From the NCBI RefSeq assembly GCF_029428675.1, contig NZ_JAJNEL010000001.1, forward strand, positions 558,001 to 622,000: a DNA stretch of 64,000 nucleotides. Direction: 5' to 3'. A model generated the notes under the pieces. The model was not told where the DNA came from, ran no database searches, and saw only the letters and a program-made list of their open reading frames with translations. Origin of the DNA: Streptomyces sp. JH14 (lineage in GTDB: Bacteria; Actinomycetota; Actinomycetes; Streptomycetales; Streptomycetaceae). The translations under genes were made by a program, and so were the position numbers. Positions 16,816-25,475 of this stretch are shown piece after piece. How positions within the stretch are numbered: the stretch's first letter is position 1; every line of letters begins with the position of its first letter.

Positions 16816-16938
16816 GACTAGTAGCCTCTGTCAACCGATCCGCTTCGATCAGCACCACCGCAGGGCAGGGTGTTACGTTGCGCAGGCATGACGGACTTGC
16901 ATGGCCACGAGCACGGCCAGGGGTGGGGAGAGAGCGAC

Positions 16939-17589
16939 ATGGAGACCACACGACAGGCCGAGCGACAGCGGACCGCGGCCGAACAGCGCCGCCGGGAGCT
17001 GCTCGAGGCTGCCGACCGCGTGGTGCTCAGGGACGGGCCGAAGGCCTCGATGAACGCCATCGCCGCAGAGGCCGGGATCACCAAGCCCATTCTGTACCGG
17101 CACTTCGGCGACAAGGGCGGCCTTTACCGCGCGCTCGCCAAGCGCCACACCGACGCCCTGCTGAGCGCACTGCGGGCCGCGCTGGACGCCCCCGCCGAGC
17201 GGCGCCGGCGGGTCGAGGCGACGCTCGACACGTATCTCGCGGCGATCGAGGCCCGCCCGCAGGTCTACCGCTTCCTGATGCACCCGTCCGACGACGCGGC
17301 CCCCTCCCCCGAGCAGGGCTTCGACGTCGGACGGCACTCCGCCCCGCTGCTGCGCCGGCTCGGTGAGGAGCTCGCCCTGGTGATCGCCGAGCGGGTGGAC
17401 CTGGGCCCGGACAGCGAGGAGATGGCCCGCATCTGGGGCCATGGCATCGTCGGCATGATGCATGCGGCGGGCGACTGGTGGCTGGGTGAACGCCCTTGCT
17501 CACGCGACCAGTTGGTGCGCAGCCTGGCCGATCTGCTGTGGGGCAGACTGGCCGCCGTCGGCGACCGGCCGGGCGGCCCGGGCTTCTGA
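16939..17589 (+). CDS. TetR-family transcriptional regulator
   Basis: A 216-residue repressor. The N-terminal helix-turn-helix reads AIAAEAGITKPILYRHFGDK. The C-terminal ligand/dimer domain contains RVDLGPDSEEMARIWGHGIVG and DWWLGERPCSRDQLV. I chose ATG 16939 because GGGGAGAGAGCGAC precedes it. ATG 16888 and GTG 16870 are in frame and would add a weakly conserved tail. It is divergent from the acyl-CoA dehydrogenase gene and probably represses it and itself through the palindromes at 16787-16815. Confidence 0.88.
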   Translation: METTRQAERQRTAAEQRRRELLEAADRVVLRDGPKASMNAIAAEAGITKPILYRHFGDKGGLYRALAKRHTDALLSALRAALDAPAERRRRVEATLDTYLAAIEARPQVYRFLMHPSDDAAPSPEQGFDVGRHSAPLLRRLGEELALVIAERVDLGPDSEEMARIWGHGIVGMMHAAGDWWLGERPCSRDQLVRSLADLLWGRLAAVGDRPGGPGF

Positions 17590-17605
17590 CCGCGCGCGAC
17601 CGCGG

Positions 17606-18151
17606 TCAGTCCGTACGCCCCCACGGCGCCCGGCGGGCCGCGCGCAGCGCCCGCGTCCGGCGCAGCCCGGTCAGCCGATCGGTGTAGACGGAGCCTTCGA
17701 GGTGGTCGCACTCGTGCTGCAGACAGCGTGCGAACCAGCCGGTGCCGTCGATCCTCACCAGCTGCCCCTCGAGAGTCATCCCCTCCACCACCGCATGGTC
17801 GAAGCGCGGGGTGCCCGCCTCGAGACCGGGCAGCGACAGACAGCCCTCCGGCCCGCGCACGGTGATGCCGTCCGCCTCGACCAGTTTCGGATTGACGAGA
17901 TGTCCGAGGTGGCGGACGTCGTCGTCGTCCGGACAGTCGTAGACGAACACCCGCAGCGGGACTCCGATCTGGTTGGCGGCGAGCCCCACCCCCTGCGCGG
18001 CGTACATCGTGGCAAACATGTCCTCGACGAGCCTGCCGAGCGAGGGCCCGAAGTCGGTGACGTCCTCGCAGGCGCTGTGCAGCACGGGGTCGCCGAGCAG
18101 ACTCAGGGCGCGGACGAGTCCGGAACTGCCGGGGATCGGACGGTTTCGCAT
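17606..18151 (-). CDS. def: Peptide deformylase
   Basis: Removes the N-formyl group from nascent proteins. All three family motifs are present: GVGLAANQIG, EGCLSLPG (metal-ligand Cys) and QHECDHLEG (the two His ligands and catalytic Glu). The product is 181 residues, near family length. ATG 18151 is the conventional start (MRNRPIPGS). A GTG at 18172, seven codons upstream, has GGAGG 4 nt before it and may be the true start, because ATG 18151 lacks a site of its own. It is divergent from murT. Streptomyces usually carry several def paralogs. Confidence 0.93.
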   Translation of the reverse strand: MRNRPIPGSSGLVRALSLLGDPVLHSACEDVTDFGPSLGRLVEDMFATMYAAQGVGLAANQIGVPLRVFVYDCPDDDDVRHLGHLVNPKLVEADGITVRGPEGCLSLPGLEAGTPRFDHAVVEGMTLEGQLVRIDGTGWFARCLQHECDHLEGSVYTDRLTGLRRTRALRAARRAPWGRTD

Positions 18152-18226
18152 GGCCGTAAGGGTACGTTCCACGTGACCTCCACCTTCCCGGTGGTGCCGC
18201 GGTGCGGCCGCCGCGCCGGACATCGA

Positions 18227-18232
18227 TAGGCT
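18227..18232 (+). promoter_or_regulatory. -10 box (TAGGCT) of the murT-gatD operon
   Basis: TAGGCT matches the TANNNT -10 pattern of the main Streptomyces sigma factor and lies 33 nt before the murT start, leaving a leader of about 26 nt that contains AAGGAGG. The -35 element is not clear. Confidence 0.45.
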
Positions 18233-18265
18233 GGGCGCGGACCGATGCAAGGAGGATCTAGGACG

Positions 18266-19504
18266 ATGGCAGGCAACACGGAGCCGTTGTCGCCGCGGGC
18301 CAAGCTGGCGGTGACGGCGGGCAAGGCCGCTGCGGCGGTGTCGCGCGCTGCGGGGCGCGGCAGCGGATCGGTGATCGGCGGCCGGGTGGCGCTCAAGCTC
18401 GACCCCGACCTGCTGGGGCGACTGGCGCAGCACCTGGACGTGATCCTCGTGTCGGCGACGAACGGCAAGACGACGACGACCCGGCTGATCGCCGAAGCAC
18501 TGCGGGCGGCGGGTCCGGTCGTCTCCAACGCACTGGGCGCCAACATGCCCGCGGGCATCACCTCGGCACTGGCCGGTGGCTCGGACGCGAAGTACGGCGT
18601 GATCGAGGTCGACGAGAAGTACCTCGCCGGTGTCGCGCGGGACACGACGCCCAAGGTGATCGCGCTGCTCAACCTCTCGCGCGACCAGCTGGACCGCGCG
18701 GCGGAGACCCGGATGCTGGCCGAGAAGTGGCGTGAGGGGCTGTCCGGCTCCAAGGCCGTGGTCGTCGCCAACGCCGACGACCCGCTGATCGTCTGGGCGG
18801 CGTCCTCCTCCACCAACGTCGTGTGGGTCGCGGCCGGTCAGGCGTGGAAGGACGACGCCTGGTCCTGCCCGTCCTGCGGCGGTGTGATGCAGCGCCCCGG
18901 CGACGACTGGTTCTGCGGCGAGTGCGGTTTCCGCCGCCCCGCGCCGAGCTGGGTGCTGCACGGCGACTACGTCCTGGATCCGCACGGTTCGGCCTGGCCG
19001 ATCCACCTCCAGCTGCCCGGCCGGGCGAACAAGGCGAACGCCACCACCTCGGCGGCCGTCGCCGCCGTCTTCGGCGTGCCGCCCCAGGTCGCGCTGGAGC
19101 GCATGTACCAGGTGCAGGCCGTGGCGGGCCGCTACGACGTGGTCAGCTTCCTCGGCCGTGAGCTGCGGCTCCTGCTGGCGAAGAACCCGGCGGGCTGGCT
19201 CGAGACGTTCTCCCTGATCGACCCGCCGCCCACGCCGGTGATCCTCTCCGTCAACGCCCGTGGCGCGGACGGCACGGACACCTCGTGGCTGTGGGACGTC
19301 GACTACACCCAGCTCGCCGGCCACCCGATCTTCGTGCTCGGCGACCGCAAGCTGGACCTCGCGGTCCGCCTCGAAGTGGCCGGGCTCGACTTCCGGGTCT
19401 GCGAAAGCCTCGACGAGGCCGTGCAGCAGGCCCCGCCCGGGCGTATCGAGGTCATCGCCAACTACACCGCCTTCCAGGATCTGCGCCGCCGTGTCGGCAA
19501 CTGA
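18266..19504 (+). CDS. murT: Lipid II isoglutaminyl synthase, Mur ligase subunit MurT
   Basis: With GatD it amidates the alpha-carboxyl of D-glutamate in lipid II, using ATP, at the cytoplasmic face of the membrane. The 412-residue protein has the Mur ligase ATP loop SATNGKTTTT near residue 64. A zinc ribbon of two CxxC pairs (CPSCGG, CGECGF) is inserted near 205-230; a C-terminal DUF1727 domain follows. AAGGAGG lies 11 nt before ATG 18266. gatD starts 34 nt downstream, the invariant partner arrangement. Confidence 0.95.
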   Translation: MAGNTEPLSPRAKLAVTAGKAAAAVSRAAGRGSGSVIGGRVALKLDPDLLGRLAQHLDVILVSATNGKTTTTRLIAEALRAAGPVVSNALGANMPAGITSALAGGSDAKYGVIEVDEKYLAGVARDTTPKVIALLNLSRDQLDRAAETRMLAEKWREGLSGSKAVVVANADDPLIVWAASSSTNVVWVAAGQAWKDDAWSCPSCGGVMQRPGDDWFCGECGFRRPAPSWVLHGDYVLDPHGSAWPIHLQLPGRANKANATTSAAVAAVFGVPPQVALERMYQVQAVAGRYDVVSFLGRELRLLLAKNPAGWLETFSLIDPPPTPVILSVNARGADGTDTSWLWDVDYTQLAGHPIFVLGDRKLDLAVRLEVAGLDFRVCESLDEAVQQAPPGRIEVIANYTAFQDLRRRVGN

Positions 19505-19538
19505 CCCCGGCCCCGGCCACCTCCGGAGAGGACGAAGC

Positions 19539-20264
19539 ATGAGCAACGGTCTGCGTCTGGTCTGGGTCTACCCCGACCTGCTGAGCACCTACGGCGACCA
19601 GGGCAACGCACTGGTGGTGGAGCGGCGGGCCCGGCAGCGCCGTCTCGACGTACAACGCGTCGACGTACGCAGCGACCAGCCGATCCCGACGTCCGGCGAC
19701 ATCTATCTGATCGGCGGCGGCGAGGACCGGCCGCAGCGGCTCGCCGCGGAGCGGCTGCGCCGCGACGGCGGTCTCAATCGGGCCGCTGCCAACGGCGCGA
19801 TCATCTTCTCGGTCTGCGCCGGCTACCAGATCCTCGGCCACGAGTTCATCAACGATCTCGGTGAGCGCGAGGCCGGCCTCGGGCTGCTCGACGTGGTCTC
19901 CACCCGCGGCGAGGGTGCCCGCTGCGTCGGTGACGTACTGGCCGACATCGATCCGCAGCTGGGCCTGCCGCAGCTGACCGGTTTCGAGAACCACCAGGGC
20001 GTCACCCATCTGGGCCCGACGGCACGGCCGTTCGCCCGGGTCCAGCTCGGCCGGGGCAACGGCACGGGTGACGGCACCGAGGGCGCGTACAACGACACGG
20101 TCTTCGGTACGTACATGCACGGGCCGGTGATGGCCCGTAACCCGATGATCGCGGACCTGCTGCTGAAGCTGGCTCTCGATGTCAACGCTCTGCCTCCGAC
20201 GGACGACCGCTGGTACGAGGCGCTGCGCGCCGAGCGCATCAATTCGGCAACCCAGCCCGCCTGA
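19539..20264 (+). CDS. gatD: Lipid II isoglutaminyl synthase, glutaminase subunit GatD
   Basis: Class I glutamine amidotransferase-like subunit that releases ammonia from glutamine for MurT. In 241 residues the nucleophile Cys appears in FSVCAGYQILG and the catalytic His in GTYMHGPV. The N-terminal text YPDLLSTYGDQGN is typical of GatD and CobQ-like amidotransferases. GGAGAGGACGAAGC precedes ATG 19539. It is co-transcribed with murT, and two hairpins follow the stop. Confidence 0.94.
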   Translation: MSNGLRLVWVYPDLLSTYGDQGNALVVERRARQRRLDVQRVDVRSDQPIPTSGDIYLIGGGEDRPQRLAAERLRRDGGLNRAAANGAIIFSVCAGYQILGHEFINDLGEREAGLGLLDVVSTRGEGARCVGDVLADIDPQLGLPQLTGFENHQGVTHLGPTARPFARVQLGRGNGTGDGTEGAYNDTVFGTYMHGPVMARNPMIADLLLKLALDVNALPPTDDRWYEALRAERINSATQPA

Positions 20265-20293
20265 CGTGGTCTTCGCTCACTTGAGCAGAGTCC

Positions 20294-20346
20294 ACCAGGC
20301 GGACGCCTGGTTCGGTCCCGCCACCCTGCGCCGGTAGGGTGGCGGG
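20294..20346 (+). promoter_or_regulatory. Two hairpins and a TAGGGT -10 box between gatD and pfkA
   Basis: ACCAGGC (20294-20300) pairs with GCCTGGT (20305-20311). CCCGCCACCCT (20317-20327) pairs perfectly with 20336-20346. The first may end murT-gatD transcription. The second contains TAGGGT at 20335-20340, a common Streptomyces -10 sequence, so it probably marks the pfkA promoter. A leader of about 55 nt would result. Which reading applies to the second hairpin cannot be settled from sequence. Confidence 0.5.
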
Positions 20347-20404
20347 GATCCAGCCGGACGACGCAGTCCGGTCGTCGGCCCACGTTGCAAAGGTTTCCCG
20401 GGCA

Positions 20405-21430
20405 ATGCGAATTGGTGTGCTCACCTCCGGCGGCGACTGCCCCGGCCTCAACGCCGTCATCCGCTCCGTCGTGCACCGCGCGGTGGTCGACCACGGCGAC
20501 GAGGTCATCGGCTTCCACGACGGGTGGCGGGGCCTCCTGGAGTGCGACTACCGCAAGCTCGACCTCGACGCGGTCGGCGGCATCCTCGCGCGTGGCGGCA
20601 CGATCCTCGGCTCCTCCCGGGTCCAGCCCGCGCATCTGCGGGGCGGCGTCGAGCAGGCCAGGAGCCACGTCGCCGATCTCGGTCTCGACGCGATCATCCC
20701 GATCGGCGGAGAGGGCACGCTGAAGGCTGCCAATCTGCTCTCCGAGGCGGGGCTGCCGATCGTCGGCGTACCGAAGACCATCGACAACGACATCGCGTCG
20801 ACCGATGTGACGTTCGGCTTCGACACCGCGGTCGGTGTCGCCACCGAGGCCCTCGACCGGCTGAAAACCACCGCCGAATCGCACCAGCGGGTGCTCATCG
20901 TCGAGGTCATGGGCCGCCACACCGGATGGATCGCCCTGCACTCGGGCATGGCGGCCGGCGCACACGCCATCGTCGTGCCGGAACGCCCCTTCGACATGGA
21001 CGAGCTGACCGAGCTGGTCGGCAAGCGTTTCTCGGCGGGCAAGAAGTTCGCCATCGTCGTGGTCGCCGAGGGCGCCAAGCCGCGAGCCGGCTCCATGGAG
21101 TTCGAGGCCGGCGCCACGGACGTCTACGGGCACGAGCGCTTCACCGGAGTGGCCACGCAGCTCTCGGTCGAGCTGGAGCAGCGCCTGGGCAAGGAAGCAC
21201 GCCCGGTGATACTCGGTCATGTGCAGCGCGGTGGCACGCCGACGGCGTACGACAGGGTCCTGGCGACCCGCTTCGGCTGGCATGCGGTCGAGGCCGCGCA
21301 CCGCAGCGAGTTCGGCATGATGACGGCGCTGCGTGGCACGGACATCACGATGGTGCCGCTGTCACAGGCCGTGGAGACGCTGAAGACGGTCCCGGCCGAG
21401 CGGTACGCCGAAGCGGAGTGCGTGCTCTGA
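20405..21430 (+). CDS. pfkA: ATP-dependent 6-phosphofructokinase
   Basis: Phosphorylates fructose 6-phosphate in glycolysis. The 341-residue protein starts MRIGVLTSGGDCPG. The phosphoryl-donor loop is IGGEGTLKAA, where Gly after Glu points to ATP rather than pyrophosphate. The catalytic loop is PKTIDNDI, where Lys is more typical of pyrophosphate enzymes. This mix marks the actinobacterial PFK group. MGRHTGWIALHSG and GHVQRGGTPTAYDR are substrate-binding blocks. ATG 20405 is the only start consistent with the N-terminal strand. A perfect hairpin follows the stop. Confidence 0.94.
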   Translation: MRIGVLTSGGDCPGLNAVIRSVVHRAVVDHGDEVIGFHDGWRGLLECDYRKLDLDAVGGILARGGTILGSSRVQPAHLRGGVEQARSHVADLGLDAIIPIGGEGTLKAANLLSEAGLPIVGVPKTIDNDIASTDVTFGFDTAVGVATEALDRLKTTAESHQRVLIVEVMGRHTGWIALHSGMAAGAHAIVVPERPFDMDELTELVGKRFSAGKKFAIVVVAEGAKPRAGSMEFEAGATDVYGHERFTGVATQLSVELEQRLGKEARPVILGHVQRGGTPTAYDRVLATRFGWHAVEAAHRSEFGMMTALRGTDITMVPLSQAVETLKTVPAERYAEAECVL

Positions 21431-21450
21431 GCGACACCGGTACGTGACGA

Positions 21451-21482
21451 CTGCCCCCGGCCGCAGCTGCGGCCGGGGGCAG
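21451..21482 (+). terminator. Perfect 32-bp palindrome after pfkA
   Basis: Sequence 21451-21466 is exactly complementary to 21467-21482 (CTGCCCCCGGCCGCAG arm), 20 nt after the pfkA stop and followed by TTCTACT. This is a strong intrinsic terminator candidate. Confidence 0.85.
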
Positions 21483-21541
21483 TTCTACTCTGGTCGGGAC
21501 AACCGGCACGAAACGGGGACGTCCCCATCGGGAGTGAACAG

Positions 21542-22492
21542 ATGGATCACAGCGGGCACGGCATGACCATGGATCTGCCGCCGTTCACGCTGGGACGTGG
21601 GCTCGTCTTCTCCGCGGACCCGTTCTTCCTGATCGGCTGTGTCCTCGCGCTCGGCCTGTACGGGTACGGCGTGCTGCGGCTGCGCAGGCGCGGCGACAGC
21701 TGGCCGGTCGGCCGGACGGTCTTCTTCGTCATCGGCGTGCTGACCATCGCCCTGGTCATGTGCACCAGGCTCAACGACTACGGCATGGTCATGTTCAGCG
21801 TGCACATGGTGCAGCACATGGTGATCAGCATGCTGTCGCCGATCCTGCTGCTGCTGGGCGCACCGGTGACCCTGGCGCTGCGCGCCCTGCCCGTCGCGGG
21901 CCGCGGCCGCACGGGCCCGCGCGAGCTGCTGCTCATGCTGCTGCACAGCAGGTACATGAAGATCATCACCCATCCGGTGTTCACCATCCCGCTCTTCATC
22001 GCCAGCCTGTACGCGCTGTACTTCACCCCGCTGTTCGACTTCCTGATGGGCTCGAAGACCGGGCACCTCGCGATGATGGTGCACTTCCTCGCGGTCGGTC
22101 TGGTCTTCTTCTGGCCCATCATGGGCGTCGACCCGGGACCGCACCGGCCCGGCTATGTGATGCGGATGCTGGAGCTGTTCGCGGGAATGCCGTTCCACGC
22201 CTTCTTCGGCATCGCCCTGATGATGGCGACCTCGCCGATGGTGGAGACGTACGAGCACCCGCCGGCCTCGCTCGGCATCGACGCACTGAGCGACCAGAAC
22301 TGGGCGGGCGGCATCGCCTGGGCCTTCAGTGAGATCCCTTCGGTACTGGTGCTGATCGCGCTGGTCTTCCAGTGGTACCGGTCCGAGCAGCGGACGGCGA
22401 AGCGCGCGGACCGCGCCGCCGACCGGGACGGCGACCAGGAGCTGAAGGCGTACAACGCCTATCTCGCATCGTTGCAGGCGCGCGGACAGTAG
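21542..22492 (+). CDS. ctaG: Cytochrome c oxidase assembly protein, CtaG (caa3) type
   Basis: A 316-residue membrane protein with about seven helices. It belongs to the CtaG family needed for CuA/CuB or copper-dependent oxidase assembly in Gram-positive bacteria. The N-terminus MDHSGHGMTM is His/Met rich and suits copper handling. Conserved membrane text includes MVQHMVISMLSPILLLLG (His-Met helix), IMGVDPGPHRPGY and MPFHAFFGIALMM. ATG 21542 follows GGGAGTGAACAG. A 52-residue membrane protein gene follows within 70 bp and may be co-transcribed. Confidence 0.87.
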   Translation: MDHSGHGMTMDLPPFTLGRGLVFSADPFFLIGCVLALGLYGYGVLRLRRRGDSWPVGRTVFFVIGVLTIALVMCTRLNDYGMVMFSVHMVQHMVISMLSPILLLLGAPVTLALRALPVAGRGRTGPRELLLMLLHSRYMKIITHPVFTIPLFIASLYALYFTPLFDFLMGSKTGHLAMMVHFLAVGLVFFWPIMGVDPGPHRPGYVMRMLELFAGMPFHAFFGIALMMATSPMVETYEHPPASLGIDALSDQNWAGGIAWAFSEIPSVLVLIALVFQWYRSEQRTAKRADRAADRDGDQELKAYNAYLASLQARGQ

Positions 22493-22558
22493 CGGAGGAC
22501 GCCCCTTCCGGGTGACGATGGGGTCCACGGCCGCGCGGCCGACGAGGAGGGTGCGCGC

Positions 22559-22717
22559 ATGTCCGGATCCACGAAGACGATGGGGATACTCACCGTCGGA
22601 GCCCTGGTGATGGTCACCGCCTACACGGTGGCGCTGGGGAGCAACGGCTGGCTCTGGTTCGGCTGGGTGGTGCTCGGGCTGCTCACGGTGGGGATGGCTG
22701 CCACGCGCGACACCTGA
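22559..22717 (+). CDS. 52-residue two-helix membrane protein
   Basis: A short open frame starting MSGSTKTMGI with GAGGAGGGTGCGCGC as ribosome site. Two hydrophobic segments (ILTVGALVMVTAYTVAL and GWLWFGWVVLGLLTVGMA) flank a short GSNG turn, and it ends ATRDT. Codon usage is typical of real Streptomyces genes. It follows ctaG and is closed by a perfect hairpin 2 nt after its stop, so it is probably the last gene of that unit. Function unknown. Confidence 0.7.
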   Translation: MSGSTKTMGILTVGALVMVTAYTVALGSNGWLWFGWVVLGLLTVGMAATRDT

Positions 22718-22719
22718 GC

Positions 22720-22739
22720 GGCGCCCCGGCCGGGGCGCC
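22720..22739 (+). terminator. Perfect 20-bp palindrome after the small membrane-protein gene
   Basis: GGCGCCCCGG (22720-22729) pairs completely with 22730-22739, two bases after the stop codon. It has no U tract but its position fits a terminator. Confidence 0.65.
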
Positions 22740-22934
22740 TGCGAGCCCTGCTCTTCAGCGACCTGGCGTGCCCGCTCCTCATGGTCTCGAGGCTGCCCAC
22801 GAAGGAAGCCGGCGCTCCCTGTGGCGTGGGCGGTCAGGCCGGCGGGTTCGGGGCGGCCGCTGCGTTCGCTGCCTGCAAGCGCTCGGAGGTAGCCTGAATC
22901 CAATGATCCCGCTCCCGTGAACGGGGGAGGTCAC

Positions 22935-24770
22935 ATGGCCACAGGTGAAAGCCTCCGGCCCTGCAGGGCAGATGCGCCGCGCTACATGCCCATCGCTGAG
23001 CACGGCCTGATCGGCGACCTTCGCACGGCCGCGCTCGTCGGCACGAACGGCACCATCGACTGGTACTGCTGCTCACGATTCGATGCGCCCAGCGTCTTCG
23101 CGGCGATCCTGGACGCCGACCGCGGCGGGGCCTTCGAGCTCGCCCCGGATGTGCCCGCCCGGACGAAGCAGTTCTACTTCCCCGACACCAACATCCTGAT
23201 CACCCGGTTCTTCGCGGACGACGGTGTCGGCGAGGTCCAGGACTTCATGCCGATCGTCGACGACTCGCGCGAGGCGGACCGCCACCGTCTGATCAGACGG
23301 GTGCTCTGTGTGCGAGGGTCGATGCCGTTCACCGCGCGCGTGGCTCCCCGGTTCGACTACGGCCGGCGCACGCATACGGTGAGCAGGCAGCAGGGCCAGA
23401 TCGTCTTCGACTCCCCGGAACTCTCGCTCGCGCTGACGTCCAGTGTTCCGGTCGACATCGACGGTCCGGACGCCACGGCCTCTTTCACACTGGAAGAGGG
23501 CAAGACCGCGGTGTTCGCGCTCGATCGGATCGGCGACGGGGTGGAGCCCCGGGCCTGTGCGGTCACGGAGGCGGAGGCGCTCTTCGGCGCCACGGTCCGG
23601 TACTGGCGCTCATGGCTGTCCCAGTCCCGGTACCGGGGACGCTGGCGGGAGATGGTGCACCGCTCCGCGCTCACCCTCAAGCTCCTCACGTACGTGCCGA
23701 CCGGCGCCATCGTCGCCGCTCCCACGACCAGCCTGCCCGAACAGATCGGCGGCGAGCGCAACTGGGACTACCGGTACGTGTGGGTGAGGGACGCCGCGTT
23801 CTGCATCTACGCGCTGCTCAGGCTGGGCTTCACCGCCGAGGCCGAGTCCTTCGTACGCTTCCTGTCCGAGAGGATCAGCCTCAAGGAGACCGCCGGTGGC
23901 CCCCTGCAGATCATGTACGGCATCGACGGCCGCAGCGAACTTCCCGAGGAGGAGCTGTCCCATCTGGAAGGCCACCTGGGCTCGGCTCCCGTCCGGATCG
24001 GCAACAACGCGGTCAACCAGCTCCAACTGGACATCTACGGGGCCCTCATCGACTCGCTCTATCTCTACGACAAGTGGGGCCAGCCGCTCTCCAGCGAGCA
24101 CTGGGACACCGTCGGCAATCTGGTCGACTGGGTCTGTGACAACTGGGACCAGCCGGACGAGGGCATCTGGGAGACACGTGGCAAGATCCAGAACTTCCTG
24201 TACTCGCAGCTGATGTGCTGGGTCGCGATCGAACGGGCGATGCGGATCGCCACCCATCGCGGGCTGCCCGCGGACATGCTCCGCTGGTCCCACGCCCGCG
24301 ACACGATCTACCGGCGGATCATGCAACGCGGCTGGTCCACCGAGCGGAAGGCATTCGTCCAGCACGAGGGCGAAGACGTCCTCGACGCTGCGGTCCTCAT
24401 GATGCCGCTGGCCAAGTTCATCTCTCCGACGGACCCGAAATGGCTCTCCACTCTGGATGTGCTGGGCGATGGGCTGGTGTCCGACTCCCTGGTCTACCGC
24501 TACGACCCCCACGCCAGCCCGGACGGACTGCGAGGCGAGGAGGGCACATTCTCGATCTGTTCGTTCTGGTACGTCGAGGCGCTCTCGCGCGCAGGCCGCG
24601 TGGACGAGGCCCGGCTCGCTTTCGAGAAGATGCTCACCTATGCCAACCACCTCGGGCTGTTCGCCGAGGAGATCGGCCGCACCGGCGAACAGATGGGCAA
24701 CTTCCCCCAGGCCTTCACCCACCTGGCACTCATCAGCGCCGCGTTCAACCTCGACCGGGCCCTGGGCTGA
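22935..24770 (+). CDS. Glycoside hydrolase family 15 (glucoamylase/trehalase-like)
   Basis: A 611-residue enzyme of the GH15 family, which contains actinobacterial trehalases and glucodextranases/glucoamylases. An N-terminal beta-sandwich domain (GLIGDLRTAALVGTNGTIDW) is followed by the (alpha/alpha)6 barrel. Catalytic-region text includes GGERNWDYRYVWVRDAAF and, near the C-end, RGEEGTFSICSFWYVEAL, which carries a catalytic Glu. No signal peptide is seen, so it acts in the cytosol, presumably on trehalose or maltodextrins. ATG 22935 is preceded by GGGGGAGGTCAC; GTG 22917 is an alternative. Confidence 0.9.
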   Translation: MATGESLRPCRADAPRYMPIAEHGLIGDLRTAALVGTNGTIDWYCCSRFDAPSVFAAILDADRGGAFELAPDVPARTKQFYFPDTNILITRFFADDGVGEVQDFMPIVDDSREADRHRLIRRVLCVRGSMPFTARVAPRFDYGRRTHTVSRQQGQIVFDSPELSLALTSSVPVDIDGPDATASFTLEEGKTAVFALDRIGDGVEPRACAVTEAEALFGATVRYWRSWLSQSRYRGRWREMVHRSALTLKLLTYVPTGAIVAAPTTSLPEQIGGERNWDYRYVWVRDAAFCIYALLRLGFTAEAESFVRFLSERISLKETAGGPLQIMYGIDGRSELPEEELSHLEGHLGSAPVRIGNNAVNQLQLDIYGALIDSLYLYDKWGQPLSSEHWDTVGNLVDWVCDNWDQPDEGIWETRGKIQNFLYSQLMCWVAIERAMRIATHRGLPADMLRWSHARDTIYRRIMQRGWSTERKAFVQHEGEDVLDAAVLMMPLAKFISPTDPKWLSTLDVLGDGLVSDSLVYRYDPHASPDGLRGEEGTFSICSFWYVEALSRAGRVDEARLAFEKMLTYANHLGLFAEEIGRTGEQMGNFPQAFTHLALISAAFNLDRALG

Positions 24771-24890
24771 GTCCCGCCGGGCGACGACGCGAAGCGCCCG
24801 CCTCACGGATCGACGGCCACTCACACCCTCACCACCCCAATGGGCGCTCAGCTCGCGCGCACGCGAACACCACCGCTGCCCACGTCATCC

Positions 24891-25292
24891 TTACGTGCAG
24901 GATGCGCTGTAGTGCTCGTCGGTGACACGTTCCAGCCAGGTGGTGCCGTCGCCATCGGCGTCGCCGACAACCATGGCGATGTGCGCCATGAAAGTGGTGT
25001 CGGTGGCGCCGTGCCAGTGCTCCTCCCCGGGCGGGCACTTGACGGTCTGGCCGGCGCAGACGCGTACGACCTTGCCGTCACGGGTGCCGACCAGGCCGAT
25101 ACCGTCGGTGATGTAGAGGGTCTGGCCGTTGGCGTGGGAGTACCAGTTGGTGCGGGCGCCGGGGGTGAAGCGGACCAGTGCCGAGGCGAGGCGGGCGGGT
25201 TCGGTGGGCGTCTCGATCATGTTGAGGTAGACATCGCCCGAGAAGCGCCCGGCCGGGGCCTTGGCGGTGGGGGCGGCGGTGATGTGTTCCAC
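24891..25292 (-). CDS. Cupin protein, probably the frameshifted remainder of a lipoprotein
   Basis: A 133-residue single-domain cupin. Motif text RTNWYSHANGQTLYI and CPPGEEHWHGATDTTFMAH gives the His/Glu metal set of the (R)-mandelonitrile-lyase-like cupin group. I chose GTG 25292 (VEHITAAPTA), with AAGGAACAACTGAC upstream. However, the frame stays open upstream with a Pro-rich linker (TPPLPQGTTD) that would match the region following a signal peptide. That signal peptide exists in another frame at 25337-25459. The intact gene was therefore probably an exported cupin. The present ORF may still give a cytosolic protein. An SDR fragment lies just upstream. Confidence 0.65.
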   Translation of the reverse strand: MEHITAAPTAKAPAGRFSGDVYLNMIETPTEPARLASALVRFTPGARTNWYSHANGQTLYITDGIGLVGTRDGKVVRVCAGQTVKCPPGEEHWHGATDTTFMAHIAMVVGDADGDGTTWLERVTDEHYSASCT

Positions 25293-25336
25293 GTCAGTTG
25301 TTCCTTGCGGTAGTGGCGGAGTACGGGGTGCCGCGA

Positions 25337-25459
25337 TCAGGACGAGCGGCACGGCGGCGGCCGGGATGCCGGGATGGTGCCGCTGCACGCTGCGGCGGAC
25401 AGCAGCAGCCTGGCAGCGGAGACCGCGCCGACGGCGCAGCGCAGAGCGGTGCGGGACAT
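25337..25459 (-). pseudogene. Detached signal-peptide segment of the cupin lipoprotein
   Basis: Translation from ATG 25459 gives MSRTALRCAVGAVSAARLLL followed by SAAACSG. This is a lipoprotein-like signal peptide with a Cys at the expected place. It then passes into Pro/Arg-rich text and stops at 25337. The cupin frame picks up in a different phase at about 25388. A single small indel between them would restore one continuous exported cupin. No other product is evident. Confidence 0.5.
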
Positions 25460-25475
25460 GGCGTCGTGTCCGGGT

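Noticed and set aside
17606..19546. Long minus-strand frame over peptide deformylase and murT
   Set aside because: The part beyond 18172 is antisense to murT, which carries clear ligase motifs.
22740..22934. Possible RNA gene between the small membrane-protein gene and the GH15 gene
   Set aside because: No cloverleaf, conserved riboswitch block or terminator pattern was found.
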